DNA from: Prevotella sp. DNF00663
GTDB taxonomy: Bacteria; Bacteroidota; Bacteroidia; Bacteroidales; Bacteroidaceae
Direction: 5' to 3'
DNA: 64,000 nt
Assembly: GCF_001553265.1 (NCBI RefSeq)
Contig: NZ_KQ960662.1
Location: forward strand, 1 to 64,000
Below the pieces are notes generated by a model. It was given only the letters and a program-made list of their open reading frames with translations. It made no database searches and was not told the origin of the DNA. Of this stretch, positions 53,510 to 63,793 are shown one piece after another (positions within the stretch are counted from its first letter, which is position 1; each line of letters opens with the position of its first letter). The position numbers were made by a program, and so were the translations under genes.

Positions 53510-54382
53510 ATGTTTAAAAATCAATTCTGGTTTCATCTTCTCGGTATCCTTATTGTTCTTATCTGGGGAACCACGTTTGTTAATTCCAAAGTATTGTTGC
53601 TTCATGGGCTTCAGGCACACGAAATATTTGTCATTCGCTTTGTGCTGGCCTATATCTGTATATGGTTTATCTCGCCTAGAAAGTTGTTGGCCGATTCTTG
53701 GCGCGACGAACTTTACTTCTTGGTGTTGGGTATGACGGGTGGTTCGTTGTATTTTATTACCGAGAATACAGCCGTCAGAATTGATTATGTCAACAATGTT
53801 TCGTTCATTGTTTGTACTGCACCGCTGCTTACTACCATCCTTGCTATTCTCTTTATCAAGGATGTGAAAGCCACGCGCCCGCTCATTACAGGCTCTATCT
53901 TGGCACTTGTAGGAGTGGCATTGGTGGTCTTCAACGGACAGTTTGTGCTGAAACTCAATCCGCTAGGCGACCTTTTAGCGTCGAGTGCTGCTCTCTGTTG
54001 GGCAATATATAGCATTCAAATGCGTAGCATCACACGTCGTTACGGTTCGGTATTCATCACTCGTAAGGTGTTTTTCTATGGTGTTCTGACGTCCATACCT
54101 ATCTTTATAGTCAAGCCGTGGCATTTTCCTATGAGCGGATTTTGGGCTTATCCAGTGTGGACAAACCTTGTATTTCTCGGTATCATAGCTTCCTTTGCCT
54201 GCTTCGCTTTGTGGACAGTGGTGAATAAGCGTATTGGAGCATTGTCGGCATCCAACTATATTTATTTGAATCCTATATCTACTGTGGTGGCCAGTGCGTT
54301 GTTTCTTGACGAACCCATGACATTGATTGCCTATGTTGGGTCGGCTCTTATATTATTAGGTGTATACGTTTCTAATAAATAA
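53510..54382 (+). CDS. EamA-domain (DMT superfamily) transporter
   Basis: 290 residues from ATG (MFKNQFWFHLLGIL). A TTG seven codons upstream is also possible. Ten membrane segments, two EamA repeats (LIVLIWGTTFVNSKVLL; LLASSAALCWAIYSIQM). The C-terminus NYIYLNPISTVVASALFLDE is typical of RhaT/YdcZ-like exporters. Substrate unknown. Confidence 0.87.
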   Translation: MFKNQFWFHLLGILIVLIWGTTFVNSKVLLLHGLQAHEIFVIRFVLAYICIWFISPRKLLADSWRDELYFLVLGMTGGSLYFITENTAVRIDYVNNVSFIVCTAPLLTTILAILFIKDVKATRPLITGSILALVGVALVVFNGQFVLKLNPLGDLLASSAALCWAIYSIQMRSITRRYGSVFITRKVFFYGVLTSIPIFIVKPWHFPMSGFWAYPVWTNLVFLGIIASFACFALWTVVNKRIGALSASNYIYLNPISTVVASALFLDEPMTLIAYVGSALILLGVYVSNK

Positions 54383-54420
54383 ACTCTTCACTCCTCACTC
54401 CTCACTCCTCACTTCTCTAT

Positions 54421-54512
54421 GCACTGCAGTGCCTTTGCAGTATTGCTGTTCGGGCTTTTCAGCATTGCTGCAAGGCCGAGACAGTCTTATTGCCGGGCTG
54501 TTGCAGCAAAGT
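54421..54512. repeat. Dispersed palindromic element, copy D
   Basis: Starts with the 12-bp palindrome GCACTGCAGTGC (54421-54432). TTGCAG-TAT-TGCTG (54435-54448) pairs with CAGCA-TTG-CTGCAA (54460-54473). Cores lie near 54443, 54465, 54487 and 54507, about 22 bp apart. It sits between convergent genes in a 213-bp gap, with a (CACTCCT)3 tract at 54388-54414 on its left. Confidence 0.7.
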
Positions 54513-54595
54513 GAGTATGTAAGTTGATGAGGCTAAAAGTTTGTGAGTTTGAAATGAAGATTGGACGCTTTATGGTCTCATACTGTTAGATATGC

Positions 54596-55810
54596 CTATT
54601 CACCGATACTTCGTCCCACGGTATAACCGGTGGTCCAAGCTGCTTGAAGATTGAATCCGCCCGTCACGGCATCAATATCCAGCACCTCGCCAGCAAAGAA
54701 AAGGTGGGGACAAATCTTACTTTCTAGTGTGTTCAAGTTGACGTTGCTCAGCGCGATACCGCCACATGTGACGAACTCTTCTTTGAAAGCACCCTTGCCA
54801 TTGATGTCGTAATGATCGTTGACAAGCGTCTCTACGAGTTTGTTTAATCCCTTTTTACCCATCTCGCCCCATTTCTTTTCTACGCTCAGTCCGGCTCTCT
54901 CAATGATGAATTGCCACAACCTTGAAGGCAATTGGAAGGGTGTAATGGTACTCAATTGCTTCTGTGCATGCTGGCAAGCAAGCTCGGTAAGCAGTGTTTG
55001 CACGTCGCTGTTGTTGGTGCATCCGGTCCAGTTCACTGCGATAGGTACTTGGTATTGATGTTCGGCCAAGTGTCGAGCGGCATGCGATGAGAGCTTAAGA
55101 ATGGCCGGACCGCTCATTCCCCAGTGTGTAATCAGTAGTGAACCGCTCGACCGGAACTTTGTTCCCGGCATTTGGACGATGGTGTTGGTCACCACCGTTC
55201 CCATGAGTTGGCGGAGCGATTTGTCGTTTATGTTAAAGGTGAAGAGCGATGGTACGGGAGATTCTATTTGATGTCCCAAGGCCGATAGATATTCTAATCC
55301 TTTGCCACGGGGTGCTCCGCCGGTGGTAATGGCTATCCGGTCGAATGCCATTTGCTTGTCGGTAAGTGTCAAAAGCCATTGGTCATGGGGCTGTTGTATG
55401 ATGCCTTTTACCTCATGACGGGGCAAAATGCGGACGCCCAGTCTATGTGCTTCGTTCACTAGACAATCAATGATGCTTTGCGAATCTTGTGATTGTGGGA
55501 ACACGCAGTGGTCGTCCTGTATTACCAGTCGCACTCCATGGGCTTCGAACCATTCGTAGCTGTTGCGCTCATTAAAGCTCTTGAACAAGCGTTTCATGAG
55601 TTTGTGACCGCGCGGATAGACCTGTTTCAAGTCGGTAACACCTTCGAAAGAGTTGGTGAGATTGCAGCGTCCACCGCCCGATACGCCCACTTTGGCCAGC
55701 ACTTTGTTGGCTTTCTCTAAGATGTATACATCGGTTTCGGGATGTAGACTCTTTACAGTGATGGCGGCAAAGAAGCCGGCTGCCCCTCCACCTATGATGG
55801 CTATCTTCAT
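54596..55810 (-). CDS. HI0933/BaiN-family flavoprotein (NAD(P)/FAD-dependent oxidoreductase)
   Basis: 404 residues from ATG ([16 protein letters not shown]); a longer frame upstream includes the promoter and is rejected. FAD Rossmann motif GGGAAG at 7-12, GVSGGGRCNLTN (HI0933 signature), and C-terminal GGIALSNVNLNTLESK...FAGEVLDIDAVTGGFNLQ. The substrate of this class is mostly unknown. A -7 box TATATTTG is on the minus strand at 55837-55844. Confidence 0.88.
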   Translation of the reverse strand: MKIAIIGGGAAGFFAAITVKSLHPETDVYILEKANKVLAKVGVSGGGRCNLTNSFEGVTDLKQVYPRGHKLMKRLFKSFNERNSYEWFEAHGVRLVIQDDHCVFPQSQDSQSIIDCLVNEAHRLGVRILPRHEVKGIIQQPHDQWLLTLTDKQMAFDRIAITTGGAPRGKGLEYLSALGHQIESPVPSLFTFNINDKSLRQLMGTVVTNTIVQMPGTKFRSSGSLLITHWGMSGPAILKLSSHAARHLAEHQYQVPIAVNWTGCTNNSDVQTLLTELACQHAQKQLSTITPFQLPSRLWQFIIERAGLSVEKKWGEMGKKGLNKLVETLVNDHYDINGKGAFKEEFVTCGGIALSNVNLNTLESKICPHLFFAGEVLDIDAVTGGFNLQAAWTTGYTVGRSIGE

Positions 55811-55875
55811 TGTCATTGTTCGTTTAATATAGGTTACAAATATACTATATTTTTTCAATACATCTTGTCCATTTG

Positions 55876-55907
55876 TTTGGCACTTCCCTTAAAAAGGGCT
55901 AACTTCG
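55876..55907 (+). promoter_or_regulatory. Promoter of serB
   Basis: TTTG (55876-55879), 20 bp, TAACTTCG (55900-55907), one mismatch to TAnnTTTG. Confidence 0.5.
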
Positions 55908-55932
55908 CGTTGTAATCAACCAACATACACGT

Positions 55933-57171
55933 ATGTCTAAGGCTAATAAGCAAGAACAAATACTCGTGAGCATCACCGGACAAGACCGTCCCGGTCTCAC
56001 GGCTTCAATCATGGAGATACTTTCCCGTCATGATGCCGACATCCTTGATATCGGACAAGCAGATATTCATAGCACTCTCTCGCTAGGTATTCTCATCCGA
56101 TTGGGCGAGATGCAGTCGGGACAGGTGATGAAAGAACTTCTCTTTAAGGCCACTGAGCTGGGTGTGAACATAGGTTTCTCGCCCATATCCGATGATAAAT
56201 ATGAGGATTGGGTGGGTCGCCAAGGCAAGAATCGCTATATTCTTACTCTCATCGGGCGTAGTCTGTCGGCTACACAGATAGCCGCTTATGCCAAGATAAT
56301 CGCCTCCCAAGGCCTCAATATTGATTCTATTCTGCGTCTGACAGGGCGTCCGAGCATCAAGCATACGGAGCGAAATGTGCGTGCATGTATTGAGTTCTCG
56401 TTACGTGGAACACCCGATGACCGTGCTGTTATGCAAGCCGAATTCATGAAGCTGTCGGCAGATATGGGTATCGATTTTTCTTTCCAAGAAGATACAATGT
56501 ACCGTCGTATGCGTCGACTCATCTGCTTTGATATGGACTCTACGCTCATCCAAACCGAGTGTATAGATGAGTTGGCTGCCAGAGCAGGTGTGGGTGAGCA
56601 GGTACGCAAGATTACCGAGCGTGCCATGCGAGGTGAGATTGATTTCAAGGAGAGTTTTACCGAGCGTGTAGCTCTGTTGAAAGGACTTGATGCGAGTGTG
56701 ATGCAGGACATTGCAGAACATCTTCCTATCACCGAAGGTACCGACCGTTTGATGTCGGTATTGAAACGTTGCGGCTATAAGATAGCCATCCTTAGCGGTG
56801 GATTTACATTCTTCGGCGAGTATCTGCAGCGTCGTTATGGTATCGACTATGTCTATGCCAACGAGTTGGAGATAGGTGATGATGGTAAGTTGACAGGCCG
56901 TTATTTGGGAGAGATTGTCGATGGACATCGCAAAGCTGAACTCTTGAAACTCATCGCACAGGTGGAAAAGGTGAATTTGGCGCAAACGATTGCGGTTGGA
57001 GATGGTGCTAACGACCTGCCTATGATTTCGGAAGCAGGACTGGGTATCGCCTTCCATGCAAAGCCACGTGTGAAAGCTAATGCCGAACAATCTATTAGTA
57101 CGATTGGTCTAGATGGTATTCTCTATTTCTTAGGATTTAAGGATAGCTATCTGGGAGAGGATGGGCAGTGA
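55933..57171 (+). CDS. serB: Phosphoserine phosphatase with N-terminal ACT domains
   Basis: 412 residues: two ACT domains (about 5-85 and 95-180; VSITGQDRPGLTASIMEIL; YILTLIGRSLSATQIAAY) followed by the HAD phosphatase (FDMDSTLIQTECIDELA from about 197; ILSGGFTFFGEYL; VGDGANDLPMISEAGLGIAF). Last step of serine synthesis, supplying substrate for the CysK pathway. The ACT domains suggest amino-acid feedback. Confidence 0.94.
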   Translation: MSKANKQEQILVSITGQDRPGLTASIMEILSRHDADILDIGQADIHSTLSLGILIRLGEMQSGQVMKELLFKATELGVNIGFSPISDDKYEDWVGRQGKNRYILTLIGRSLSATQIAAYAKIIASQGLNIDSILRLTGRPSIKHTERNVRACIEFSLRGTPDDRAVMQAEFMKLSADMGIDFSFQEDTMYRRMRRLICFDMDSTLIQTECIDELAARAGVGEQVRKITERAMRGEIDFKESFTERVALLKGLDASVMQDIAEHLPITEGTDRLMSVLKRCGYKIAILSGGFTFFGEYLQRRYGIDYVYANELEIGDDGKLTGRYLGEIVDGHRKAELLKLIAQVEKVNLAQTIAVGDGANDLPMISEAGLGIAFHAKPRVKANAEQSISTIGLDGILYFLGFKDSYLGEDGQ

Positions 57172-57284
57172 TTGTTTTAAGGGAGTTAAGAGGAGTTTTC
57201 GCCTTGAGCTTTGGAGCTAATGGGAATTAGAAGAACCATGAAACTGCTTTCCAATATTGTTGTAAAGTTTGCACAAATGAGAAC

Positions 57285-57310
57285 AAAATTTCGCATGTTG
57301 ACGAAATTTT
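57285..57310. promoter_or_regulatory. Inverted repeat upstream of the ThiD-AraC regulator gene
   Basis: AAAATTTCG (57285-57293) and CGAAATTTT (57302-57310), perfect 9-bp arms with an 8-bp spacer. A weak -7-like box TTCCTTTG follows at 57313-57320, so the repeat covers the -33 region. The place and symmetry fit an operator for autoregulation. Confidence 0.5.
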
Positions 57311-57341
57311 AGTTCCTTTGTAATCAATAAAGCAACGCGGA

Positions 57342-58349
57342 ATGAACAGCCATATCCAAACGATATTGACCATATCCGGTTCCGATGGTACAGGCGAATC
57401 GGGTGTACAAGCCGATATCAAGACCGTTTCGGCCTTGGGAGGGTATGCTGTTTCGGTCATCACCTCGGTCACTGTGCAGAATACGGTGGGCATTCAGAGG
57501 TTCTTTGATATACCGGTCGACGTTGTCAGTGGACAGATAGAGGCCATCATCAACGACGTGCAACCTACGGTATTTAAAATAGGTATGGTGCGCAGTGTGG
57601 AGATATTGAGGGTGTTGATAGATGCTATTGTGCGCTATCAACCGCGTCATGTCATCTACGACCCGATTGTTTTTTCATCGCGTGGTGAACGTTTGATGGG
57701 CGATGATGTGCTTGCTCAGGTGCGACAAATGCTGTTACCGCTCTGTTCACTCGTCATTGTAAAACCGCACGATGCCGCTAGTTTGGTTGGCATTCGGGGG
57801 AAACAATCGGTCGAAGAGCAAGAGATGTTGCAACGTTTAAGAGCTTTTGGCTGTCGCGAAGTACTGTTGATGGACGATCGTTCACCCATTCTGCATGGTC
57901 AGAGTAACACTCTCTCTTCTGCCATAGCTACTTTCTTGGCACAAGGAAAGACAGTGGAGCAGGCCATATCTCAAGCTCGTTCGTATATCTCGCAGCAGAT
58001 TATGCGAGCTGATAATCTACAAGGTAGGAGCCCGGAGTTGTACAATGATTTCATCGATGCCGTACATTTGCATTGTCATACCAACAGCGATGTGGCTTTC
58101 TATGCTGATTGTCTGAATGTGAGTAGCCGATATTTGGCGCAAGTGACGCGTAGAATAGCCGGTAAGTCGCCCAAAGAAATCATCGATGAATGTGTGGTAG
58201 AAGTGCTTGTCAGGCAACTTTTGACAACCAATAAGACCGTTCAAGAGATTGCATACGAGTATGGTTTCTCTTCGCAAGCGCATTTCTCACGCTATTTCAA
58301 GAAGCAAAAGGGGATGACACCCAGTGCTTTTCGACAGAATAAAGAGTAA
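57342..58349 (+). CDS. ThiD/PdxK-like kinase domain fused to an AraC-type DNA-binding domain
   Basis: 335 residues. Residues 1-225 form a ribokinase-like ThiD (hydroxymethylpyrimidine/pyridoxine kinase) domain: ISGSDGTGESGVQADIKT, FKIGMV, YDPIVFSSRG, and NTLSSAIATFLAQG. The anion-hole loop that should read GTGC is GQSN (186-189), so the catalytic Cys/Gly pattern is lost. Residues about 240-335 are an AraC HTH (ISSRYLAQV-type helix, TTNKTVQEIAYEYGFSSQAHFSRYFKKQKGMTPSAFRQ). pdxS starts 36 bp downstream. A vitamer-sensing activator or repressor of pdxST is inferred. Confidence 0.85.
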   Translation: MNSHIQTILTISGSDGTGESGVQADIKTVSALGGYAVSVITSVTVQNTVGIQRFFDIPVDVVSGQIEAIINDVQPTVFKIGMVRSVEILRVLIDAIVRYQPRHVIYDPIVFSSRGERLMGDDVLAQVRQMLLPLCSLVIVKPHDAASLVGIRGKQSVEEQEMLQRLRAFGCREVLLMDDRSPILHGQSNTLSSAIATFLAQGKTVEQAISQARSYISQQIMRADNLQGRSPELYNDFIDAVHLHCHTNSDVAFYADCLNVSSRYLAQVTRRIAGKSPKEIIDECVVEVLVRQLLTTNKTVQEIAYEYGFSSQAHFSRYFKKQKGMTPSAFRQNKE

Positions 58350-58385
58350 GATTAAAACTAAAATAACCACTAAAAAAGCAACAAA

Positions 58386-59258
58386 ATGGAAACTAGACAG
58401 ATGCTCAATCGCAACTTAGCCCAGATGTTAAAGGGCGGTGTTATCATGGATGTAACTACCCCCGAACAGGCTCGTGTAGCCGAACAAGCTGGTGCTTGTG
58501 CCGTTATGGCACTAGAACGTATCCCAGCTGATATTCGTGCAGCGGGTGGTGTGTCTCGCATGAGCGACCCTAAGATGATACGAGGTATCCAAGAAGCCGT
58601 ATCAATTCCTGTTATGGCAAAGTGCCGTATCGGTCATTTCGCCGAGGCACAGATACTCCAAGCTATTGAAATAGACTACATCGACGAGAGTGAGGTACTC
58701 TCTCCGGCCGATGATGTTTACCATATCGACAAGACCAAATTTGATGTTCCATTCGTTTGTGGAGCCAAGAATCTGAACGAAGCATTGCGTCGTATTGCTG
58801 AAGGAGCAACCATGATACGTACTAAAGGAGAACCCGGAACGGGCGATGTTGTACAGGCTGTGCGCCATATGAGGATGATGCAGAGCGAGATGCGTCGCTT
58901 GGTTTCGATGCAAGAGGATGAGTTGTTCGAGGCTGCTAAGCAGATGCAGGCACCGCTAGAACTCGTTCGTTACGTGCATGAAAATGGTAAATTGCCCGTT
59001 GTAAACTTCGCTGCTGGTGGCGTAGCTACACCTGCCGACGCTGCTCTTATGATGCAGTTGGGTGCTGAGGGAGTGTTCGTGGGTAGCGGAATCTTCAAGA
59101 GTGGCAATCCAGAAAAGCGTGCCAAGGCTATTGTTCAAGCTGTTACCAACTTCCAAGATGCTAAAATGCTGGCAGCCCTTTCGGAAGATTTGGGCGAAGC
59201 AATGGTTGGTATCAACGAGCAAGAAATTAGCCTGTTGATGGCTGAAAGAGGCAAATAA
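58386..59258 (+). CDS. pdxS: Pyridoxal 5'-phosphate synthase subunit PdxS
   Basis: 290 residues, (beta/alpha)8 barrel. Makes PLP from ribose 5-phosphate, glyceraldehyde 3-phosphate and ammonia supplied by PdxT. Motifs: [21 protein letters not shown], the lysine regions [10 protein letters not shown] and [11 protein letters not shown], and [20 protein letters not shown]. The stop and the pdxT ATG share a base at 59258. Confidence 0.97.
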   Translation: METRQMLNRNLAQMLKGGVIMDVTTPEQARVAEQAGACAVMALERIPADIRAAGGVSRMSDPKMIRGIQEAVSIPVMAKCRIGHFAEAQILQAIEIDYIDESEVLSPADDVYHIDKTKFDVPFVCGAKNLNEALRRIAEGATMIRTKGEPGTGDVVQAVRHMRMMQSEMRRLVSMQEDELFEAAKQMQAPLELVRYVHENGKLPVVNFAAGGVATPADAALMMQLGAEGVFVGSGIFKSGNPEKRAKAIVQAVTNFQDAKMLAALSEDLGEAMVGINEQEISLLMAERGK

Positions 59259-59830
59259 TGAAGATTGGAGTATTGGCGTTGCAAGGCGCTTTTCTTGAAC
59301 ATGAACAGATATTGGAACGTCTTGGAGTTGAAACTGTGGAGATACGGCAACTCAAAGACTTCCAACAACCGTTGAATGGGCTTGTGATTCCCGGTGGAGA
59401 AAGTACGGTTCAACTGAAGCTTTTGCATGATTTGGGCTTGTTCCAACCTATTCAAGAGGCGATTAATGGTGGTCTTCCGGTGTTCGGAACATGTGCCGGC
59501 TTGATTCTGTTAGCCCAACATGTGGTGGGCGAAGAGGCCGATCGACTGGCTACGATGAATATGACTGTGTGCAGGAATGCCTATGGTCGGCAGCTTGGCA
59601 GTTTCCATACGGAGCATCAGATGGAAGGTATTGAGGGCGAAGTACCCATGACTTTCATCCGCGCACCATATATAAAAGAGGTGGGAGAGGGCGTAGAAGC
59701 GTTGGCAGAAGTTGATGGTCACATCGTAGCAGCGCGTCAAGGACGACAGCTCGTCACCGCTTTTCATCCAGAATTGACTGATGATTTGCGTGTTCACCGG
59801 TATTTCTTAGACCTTATTGAGCAACGTTAG
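59258..59830 (+). CDS. pdxT: Pyridoxal 5'-phosphate synthase glutaminase subunit PdxT
   Basis: 190 residues, class-I glutaminase. GGESTVQL, the nucleophile in [11 protein letters not shown] and the His-Glu pair in FHPELTDD form the triad. Supplies ammonia to PdxS. Its last 17 bp overlap the convergent ankyrin gene. Confidence 0.97.
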   Translation: MKIGVLALQGAFLEHEQILERLGVETVEIRQLKDFQQPLNGLVIPGGESTVQLKLLHDLGLFQPIQEAINGGLPVFGTCAGLILLAQHVVGEEADRLATMNMTVCRNAYGRQLGSFHTEHQMEGIEGEVPMTFIRAPYIKEVGEGVEALAEVDGHIVAARQGRQLVTAFHPELTDDLRVHRYFLDLIEQR

Positions 59831-60512
59831 AGCGTTGTTTATAGCCATTGATGAGTGCTATTATCTGCTTCAGCTTGGGCGATTTATCACCTCGCTGTAG
59901 TCGTTCTATAGCTAGTTCTTCGATGGTTTTGGATTTTTCGTAGATGCGAACAGTAGGGTTAGCATCTGCATCGAGCAGTATCTTCATACCCTTCGGGTCG
60001 AAGTTGAGGGCTGCCAAGTGCAGCAATGTTTGCCCATACTGCTTTTCTCGCACGTTCACATTTTTGGAATTTGCCAGTTGTTTCAGCTTATCCCAATTCT
60101 TTTCTTCCAAAGCTTGCGCTAACGGTTCGGCCGTTGTGCCCTCAAATAAGGTGTAGTCACTATATTCGGGATAGCTGGGTGGGGCATCTTTTTGAGCTAT
60201 ATAATCGGAAACAACGAAAATTGTCGATAGTAGTAATACCACACCTATCTGTGGTAAGAAGTCTAATAGGGCGTTGTGATAGCGTTCATGAAGTAGCAGA
60301 CTCAGTTTAGCAGCACCTAATAAGAGGAAGCTGTACGAATTGACTGCGATGAAAAGCAACCATCCCAAAAGCTCATTGGGTGGGTTATCAAAGATAAATA
60401 TGGAGCCAAAGTAGACCAATGGAGCTGCTACTATTGGCAATAATGTAAACGTGAGATAGGCTTTTAACCATTTCGGTGCAGCATCAAATCGTTTGCTAAT
60501 CTTTATTTTCAT
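59814..60512 (-). CDS. Membrane protein with ankyrin repeats
   Basis: 232 residues. Three membrane segments ([58 protein letters not shown]) up to about 115, then a soluble region with about two ankyrin repeats ([28 protein letters not shown]). Probably a protein-interaction domain facing the cytoplasm. It overlaps the end of pdxT tail to tail. Function unknown. Confidence 0.75.
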   Translation of the reverse strand: MKIKISKRFDAAPKWLKAYLTFTLLPIVAAPLVYFGSIFIFDNPPNELLGWLLFIAVNSYSFLLLGAAKLSLLLHERYHNALLDFLPQIGVVLLLSTIFVVSDYIAQKDAPPSYPEYSDYTLFEGTTAEPLAQALEEKNWDKLKQLANSKNVNVREKQYGQTLLHLAALNFDPKGMKILLDADANPTVRIYEKSKTIEELAIERLQRGDKSPKLKQIIALINGYKQRSNVAQ

Positions 60513-60590
60513 CGTCTCAAACTCTTAATCTATTATGATAATCTCTGCGTTTTTACCTTCCTCGTATGCTCATAGATATACTCTCTTTGG

Positions 60591-60621
60591 CAAAGATACA
60601 AAATCGTACAGCCGTTTACAA
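60591..60621 (-). promoter_or_regulatory. Promoter of the ankyrin membrane-protein gene
   Basis: On the minus strand TTG (60619-60621), 20 bp, TATCTTTG (60591-60598). The -33 box lies at the stop codon of the upstream HAD gene. Confidence 0.6.
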
Positions 60622-61329
60622 GAGGTTTTCCCAATTTTCTTTCAGCTGTGGCATGTTGTCGAATACGATGTTGGCACCCTCTTTAGCCAATGTGTCATTG
60701 GGCAGTGGACCACTGTTTACAGCCACGGTAAAGATGCCGGCAGCTACTCCTGCCCTGACGCCCATGGGCGCATTCTCTACCACGATACCCTCGTTGGGGC
60801 GCAGATTACCTGCCTTTTGTAACCCCATCAGATAAGGGTCGGGAGCCGGTTTACCGTGTTCCACATCGTAAGCTGTCACGATATGCTGCTCGTCTACAAA
60901 CTCATGGAAGTCATTGAGTACGCGAGCAATAAGCGGACGTTGCCCACTTCCGGTGACGATGCCAATCTGCAATCCGTCTCGTTTCATCTTTCTCATCAGG
61001 TCGATGACTCCTTCCATGATGGGGGCGATGGGCAACAGACCAAATTGGCGAGTCTTCTCGTCGTACATCATTTGTGCCTCTGCTTCGTCAATATCCTTGC
61101 CTTGCTGCTGTTTCACGAGCATGCGGATGGTATCAATGCCGCGCATTCCCTCGGTGGCATAGGCATCCTCGGCCGTCATGTGGATACCGAATGAAGCCAT
61201 AGAACGTTGCCATGCTATCGAATGGTTGGGCATAGAATCGTATAATACGCCATCCATATCGAATAGAGCCACGCGTGGTGAGAACCCTTTAGGAGCCGGT
61301 CGTAGAAGTTGAAGTTTTGTTTTTGTCAT
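60616..61329 (-). CDS. HAD-superfamily phosphatase, beta-phosphoglucomutase-like
   Basis: 237 residues. HAD motif I FDMDGVLYDSMPNHS (Asp24), motif II VTGSGQ, motif III/IV KPAPDPYLMG and VVENAPMGVRAG, with a helical cap between I and II. Acts on small phosphorylated sugars or similar; exact substrate unknown. It begins 16 bp after the terminator of pgi, so it needs its own promoter. Confidence 0.88.
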   Translation of the reverse strand: MTKTKLQLLRPAPKGFSPRVALFDMDGVLYDSMPNHSIAWQRSMASFGIHMTAEDAYATEGMRGIDTIRMLVKQQQGKDIDEAEAQMMYDEKTRQFGLLPIAPIMEGVIDLMRKMKRDGLQIGIVTGSGQRPLIARVLNDFHEFVDEQHIVTAYDVEHGKPAPDPYLMGLQKAGNLRPNEGIVVENAPMGVRAGVAAGIFTVAVNSGPLPNDTLAKEGANIVFDNMPQLKENWENLL

Positions 61330-61344
61330 GAATATAACTTAAAA

Positions 61345-61377
61345 AGGGATTAGTAGCCTGTCTTGGCACTAATCCCT
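61345..61377 (-). terminator. Rho-independent terminator after pgi
   Basis: AGGGATTAG and CTAATCCCT (61345-61353 and 61369-61377) pair perfectly with a 15-nt loop; on the minus strand a T run follows. It is 22 bp past the pgi stop. Confidence 0.75.
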
Positions 61378-61398
61378 AATCTTTAATCTATAATTTCT

Positions 61399-62754
61399 TT
61401 ACTCAGCTGCCAAGCGTTCTTTGATAGCTTTGCTGTCAGCTTCGTAGCCCGGTTTGTCAAGCAGTGCGAACATGTTTTTCTTGTAAGCTTCTACTCCCGG
61501 TTGGTTGAATGGGTTCACGCCTAGTACATTACCACTGATACCGCAAGCGATTTCAAAGAAGTAAATGAGCTGTCCGATGTAGTATTCGTTGAGTTCGGGA
61601 ACGCTGATGCGGATGTTTGGAACGCCACCGTCGACGTGTGCCAGACGTGTTCCAAGTTCGGCCATCTTGTTTACTTCGTCCACACGCTTGCCTGCGAGGA
61701 AGTTCAAACCGTCCAAGTTTTCCTCGTCGTTGGGGAACAACAACTTCTTATTAGGTTGCTCTACGCTGATGACAGTCTCGAAGATAGAACGCTCACCTTC
61801 CTGAATCCACTGACCCATAGAGTGTAAATCGGTGGTGAAGTCGCACGATGCCGGGAAGATACCCTTGCCCTCTTTGCCTTCGCTCTCGCCGAACAACTGC
61901 TTCCACCATTCGCTGATGAAGTGGAGTTTTGGTTGGAAGTTGACCATAATCTCAATCTTCTTGCCTGCCTGACTATATAGACCGTTGCGTACGGCAGCAT
62001 ACTGTGCAGCCAAATTCTCGGCAAAAGGAACATCCTTACCGGTTGCTTTCTCCATGTCGGTAGCACCCTGTACCAGTGTCTTGATGTCGAAACCGGCACA
62101 TGCAATAGGCAACAAACCTACCGGAGTGAGCACGGAGAAACGACCACCCACGTTATCGGGGATGATGAAACTCTTGTATCCTTCCTTGTCGGCACATGTA
62201 CGTGCGGCACCACGTTTGGCATCGGTAACAGCTACAATGACATCTTTAGCCTCTTCCTTACCGCGCTGTGCCTCGCATTGTTTCTTGAGTAAGCGGAACG
62301 TAAGAGCCGTTTCGGTGGTTGTACCCGATTTAGAGATATTGATGACACCGAACTTCTTGTCGGCCAAGTATTCTGTCAGCTCGGTGAGATAGTCTTCACC
62401 TATGTTGTTTCCTGCATAGAGGATAACGGGATTTTTCTTGTCGTTGATAAGCCAAGAGAATGCATTACCCAGTGCTTCTATCACGGCGCGAGCCCCCAAA
62501 TAGCTACCACCGATACCTGCAACTACCACTACGTCGCACTTAGCACGCAATGTGTCGGCCACAGCCTGTACTTCGTCGAGGAATGCAGGAGTGATGGAAG
62601 AGGGGAGATGCAGCCAACCCAAGAAATCATTTCCGGGGCATGTGCCGTTCTCAAGAGCCTCTTGAGCAGCCTTTATCTTTGGTTCAAAAGCCTCTACTGC
62701 ACCTTTATCAAGGAATTGTGCAGCCTTTGTAATGTCTAAGCTGATACTTTTCAT
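61399..62754 (-). CDS. pgi: Glucose-6-phosphate isomerase
   Basis: 451 residues, the shorter Gram-positive/Bacteroidales form. Two SIS subdomains; [32 protein letters not shown] and the C-terminal [19 protein letters not shown] (active-site Gln/Lys) are visible. Interconverts glucose and fructose 6-phosphate, so it joins manA at the hexose-phosphate node. 28 bp after gpsA on the same strand. Confidence 0.96.
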   Translation of the reverse strand: MKSISLDITKAAQFLDKGAVEAFEPKIKAAQEALENGTCPGNDFLGWLHLPSSITPAFLDEVQAVADTLRAKCDVVVVAGIGGSYLGARAVIEALGNAFSWLINDKKNPVILYAGNNIGEDYLTELTEYLADKKFGVINISKSGTTTETALTFRLLKKQCEAQRGKEEAKDVIVAVTDAKRGAARTCADKEGYKSFIIPDNVGGRFSVLTPVGLLPIACAGFDIKTLVQGATDMEKATGKDVPFAENLAAQYAAVRNGLYSQAGKKIEIMVNFQPKLHFISEWWKQLFGESEGKEGKGIFPASCDFTTDLHSMGQWIQEGERSIFETVISVEQPNKKLLFPNDEENLDGLNFLAGKRVDEVNKMAELGTRLAHVDGGVPNIRISVPELNEYYIGQLIYFFEIACGISGNVLGVNPFNQPGVEAYKKNMFALLDKPGYEADSKAIKERLAAE

Positions 62755-62782
62755 TATCGTATATGTTTTAAACTTGTTGTTA

Positions 62783-63778
62783 CTATCTGAAGCTGTCGGT
62801 CAACAGCTTGATTTCTATTTGCGGGTTGATGCGCTCGTAGAGGATGTTGTACACAGCATCGAGGATGGGCATGTTGACGTGCATGTGACGGTTGATTTCC
62901 TTCATACACTTCGTGCCATAGTATCCTTCGGCTATCATTTCCATTTCTATCTGCGCAGTCTTTACGCTATATCCCTTGCCAATCATGGTTCCAAACGTGC
63001 GGTTACGACTGAAGTTGCTGTAGCCGGTAACGAGTAAGTCGCCGATATATACGGAGTCGTAGATACTTCGCTCGATGGGATGTATGGCCGTTAAGAATCT
63101 ATTTGTCTCCTGTACTGCATTGGCCATGAGCACGGCTTGGAAGTTGTCTCCATATTTCAAACCGTTACAAATGCCTGCAGCAATGGCATATACATTCTTC
63201 AATACCGAAGCATATTCGATGCCGATGACGTCGGTACTGGTCTTGGTCTTGATGAAGTTGCTCGATAGTACTTCGGTAAACAACTGCGCCTTTTGTCTGT
63301 TTCCACAAGCCACGGTGAGATAGGAGAGACGCTCTAACGCTACTTCCTCGGCATGCGACGGTCCGCCTATGCAGGCTAAATTGTCATATGGCACGTCAAA
63401 AACCTCGTGGAAATATTCCGAGCAAACCAAATTCTCGTCGGGTACAATACCTTTGATGGCTGTGACGATAAACTTATCGCGCAGTGGAGATTTAAGTTTG
63501 CGCAGATGGTTTTTAAGATATGGAGAGGGGGTTACGAACACTAGTGTGTCGTAACTCTCTATGATTTTGTTGATATCCGATGAGAAAAATATCTCATCTA
63601 CGTCGAAGTGAGCGCTCGTAAGATACGCCGGGTTGTGCCCCAGACGCTTGAAATCTTCGATACGGTCGTCGCGACGCATATACCATCCGATGTGATGTGT
63701 ATGTGTGACGATGATCTTTGCAATGGCTGTAGCCCAGCTTCCACCACCTATAATCGCTATTTTACCGCAATTGAACAC
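62783..63778 (-). CDS. gpsA: NAD(P)H-dependent glycerol-3-phosphate dehydrogenase
   Basis: 331 residues. N-terminal Rossmann motif [16 protein letters not shown] and the C-terminal catalytic region [22 protein letters not shown] (Lys). Makes sn-glycerol 3-phosphate for phospholipids. lysS, gpsA and pgi follow in that order on the minus strand. Confidence 0.95.
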   Translation of the reverse strand: MFNCGKIAIIGGGSWATAIAKIIVTHTHHIGWYMRRDDRIEDFKRLGHNPAYLTSAHFDVDEIFFSSDINKIIESYDTLVFVTPSPYLKNHLRKLKSPLRDKFIVTAIKGIVPDENLVCSEYFHEVFDVPYDNLACIGGPSHAEEVALERLSYLTVACGNRQKAQLFTEVLSSNFIKTKTSTDVIGIEYASVLKNVYAIAAGICNGLKYGDNFQAVLMANAVQETNRFLTAIHPIERSIYDSVYIGDLLVTGYSNFSRNRTFGTMIGKGYSVKTAQIEMEMIAEGYYGTKCMKEINRHMHVNMPILDAVYNILYERINPQIEIKLLTDSFR

Positions 63779-63793
63779 CCTTATTTAATTTAG

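Noticed and set aside
12263..54512. The 22-bp-period elements as CRISPR arrays
   Set aside because: Units are degenerate and self-complementary, spacers are 8-11 bp and pair with one another, arrays have only 3-5 units, and no cas genes are present.
56401..57090. Long antisense open frame (229 codons) opposite serB
   Set aside because: Its reading is explained as the complement of the HAD and ACT domain codons; no motif or start signal supports it.
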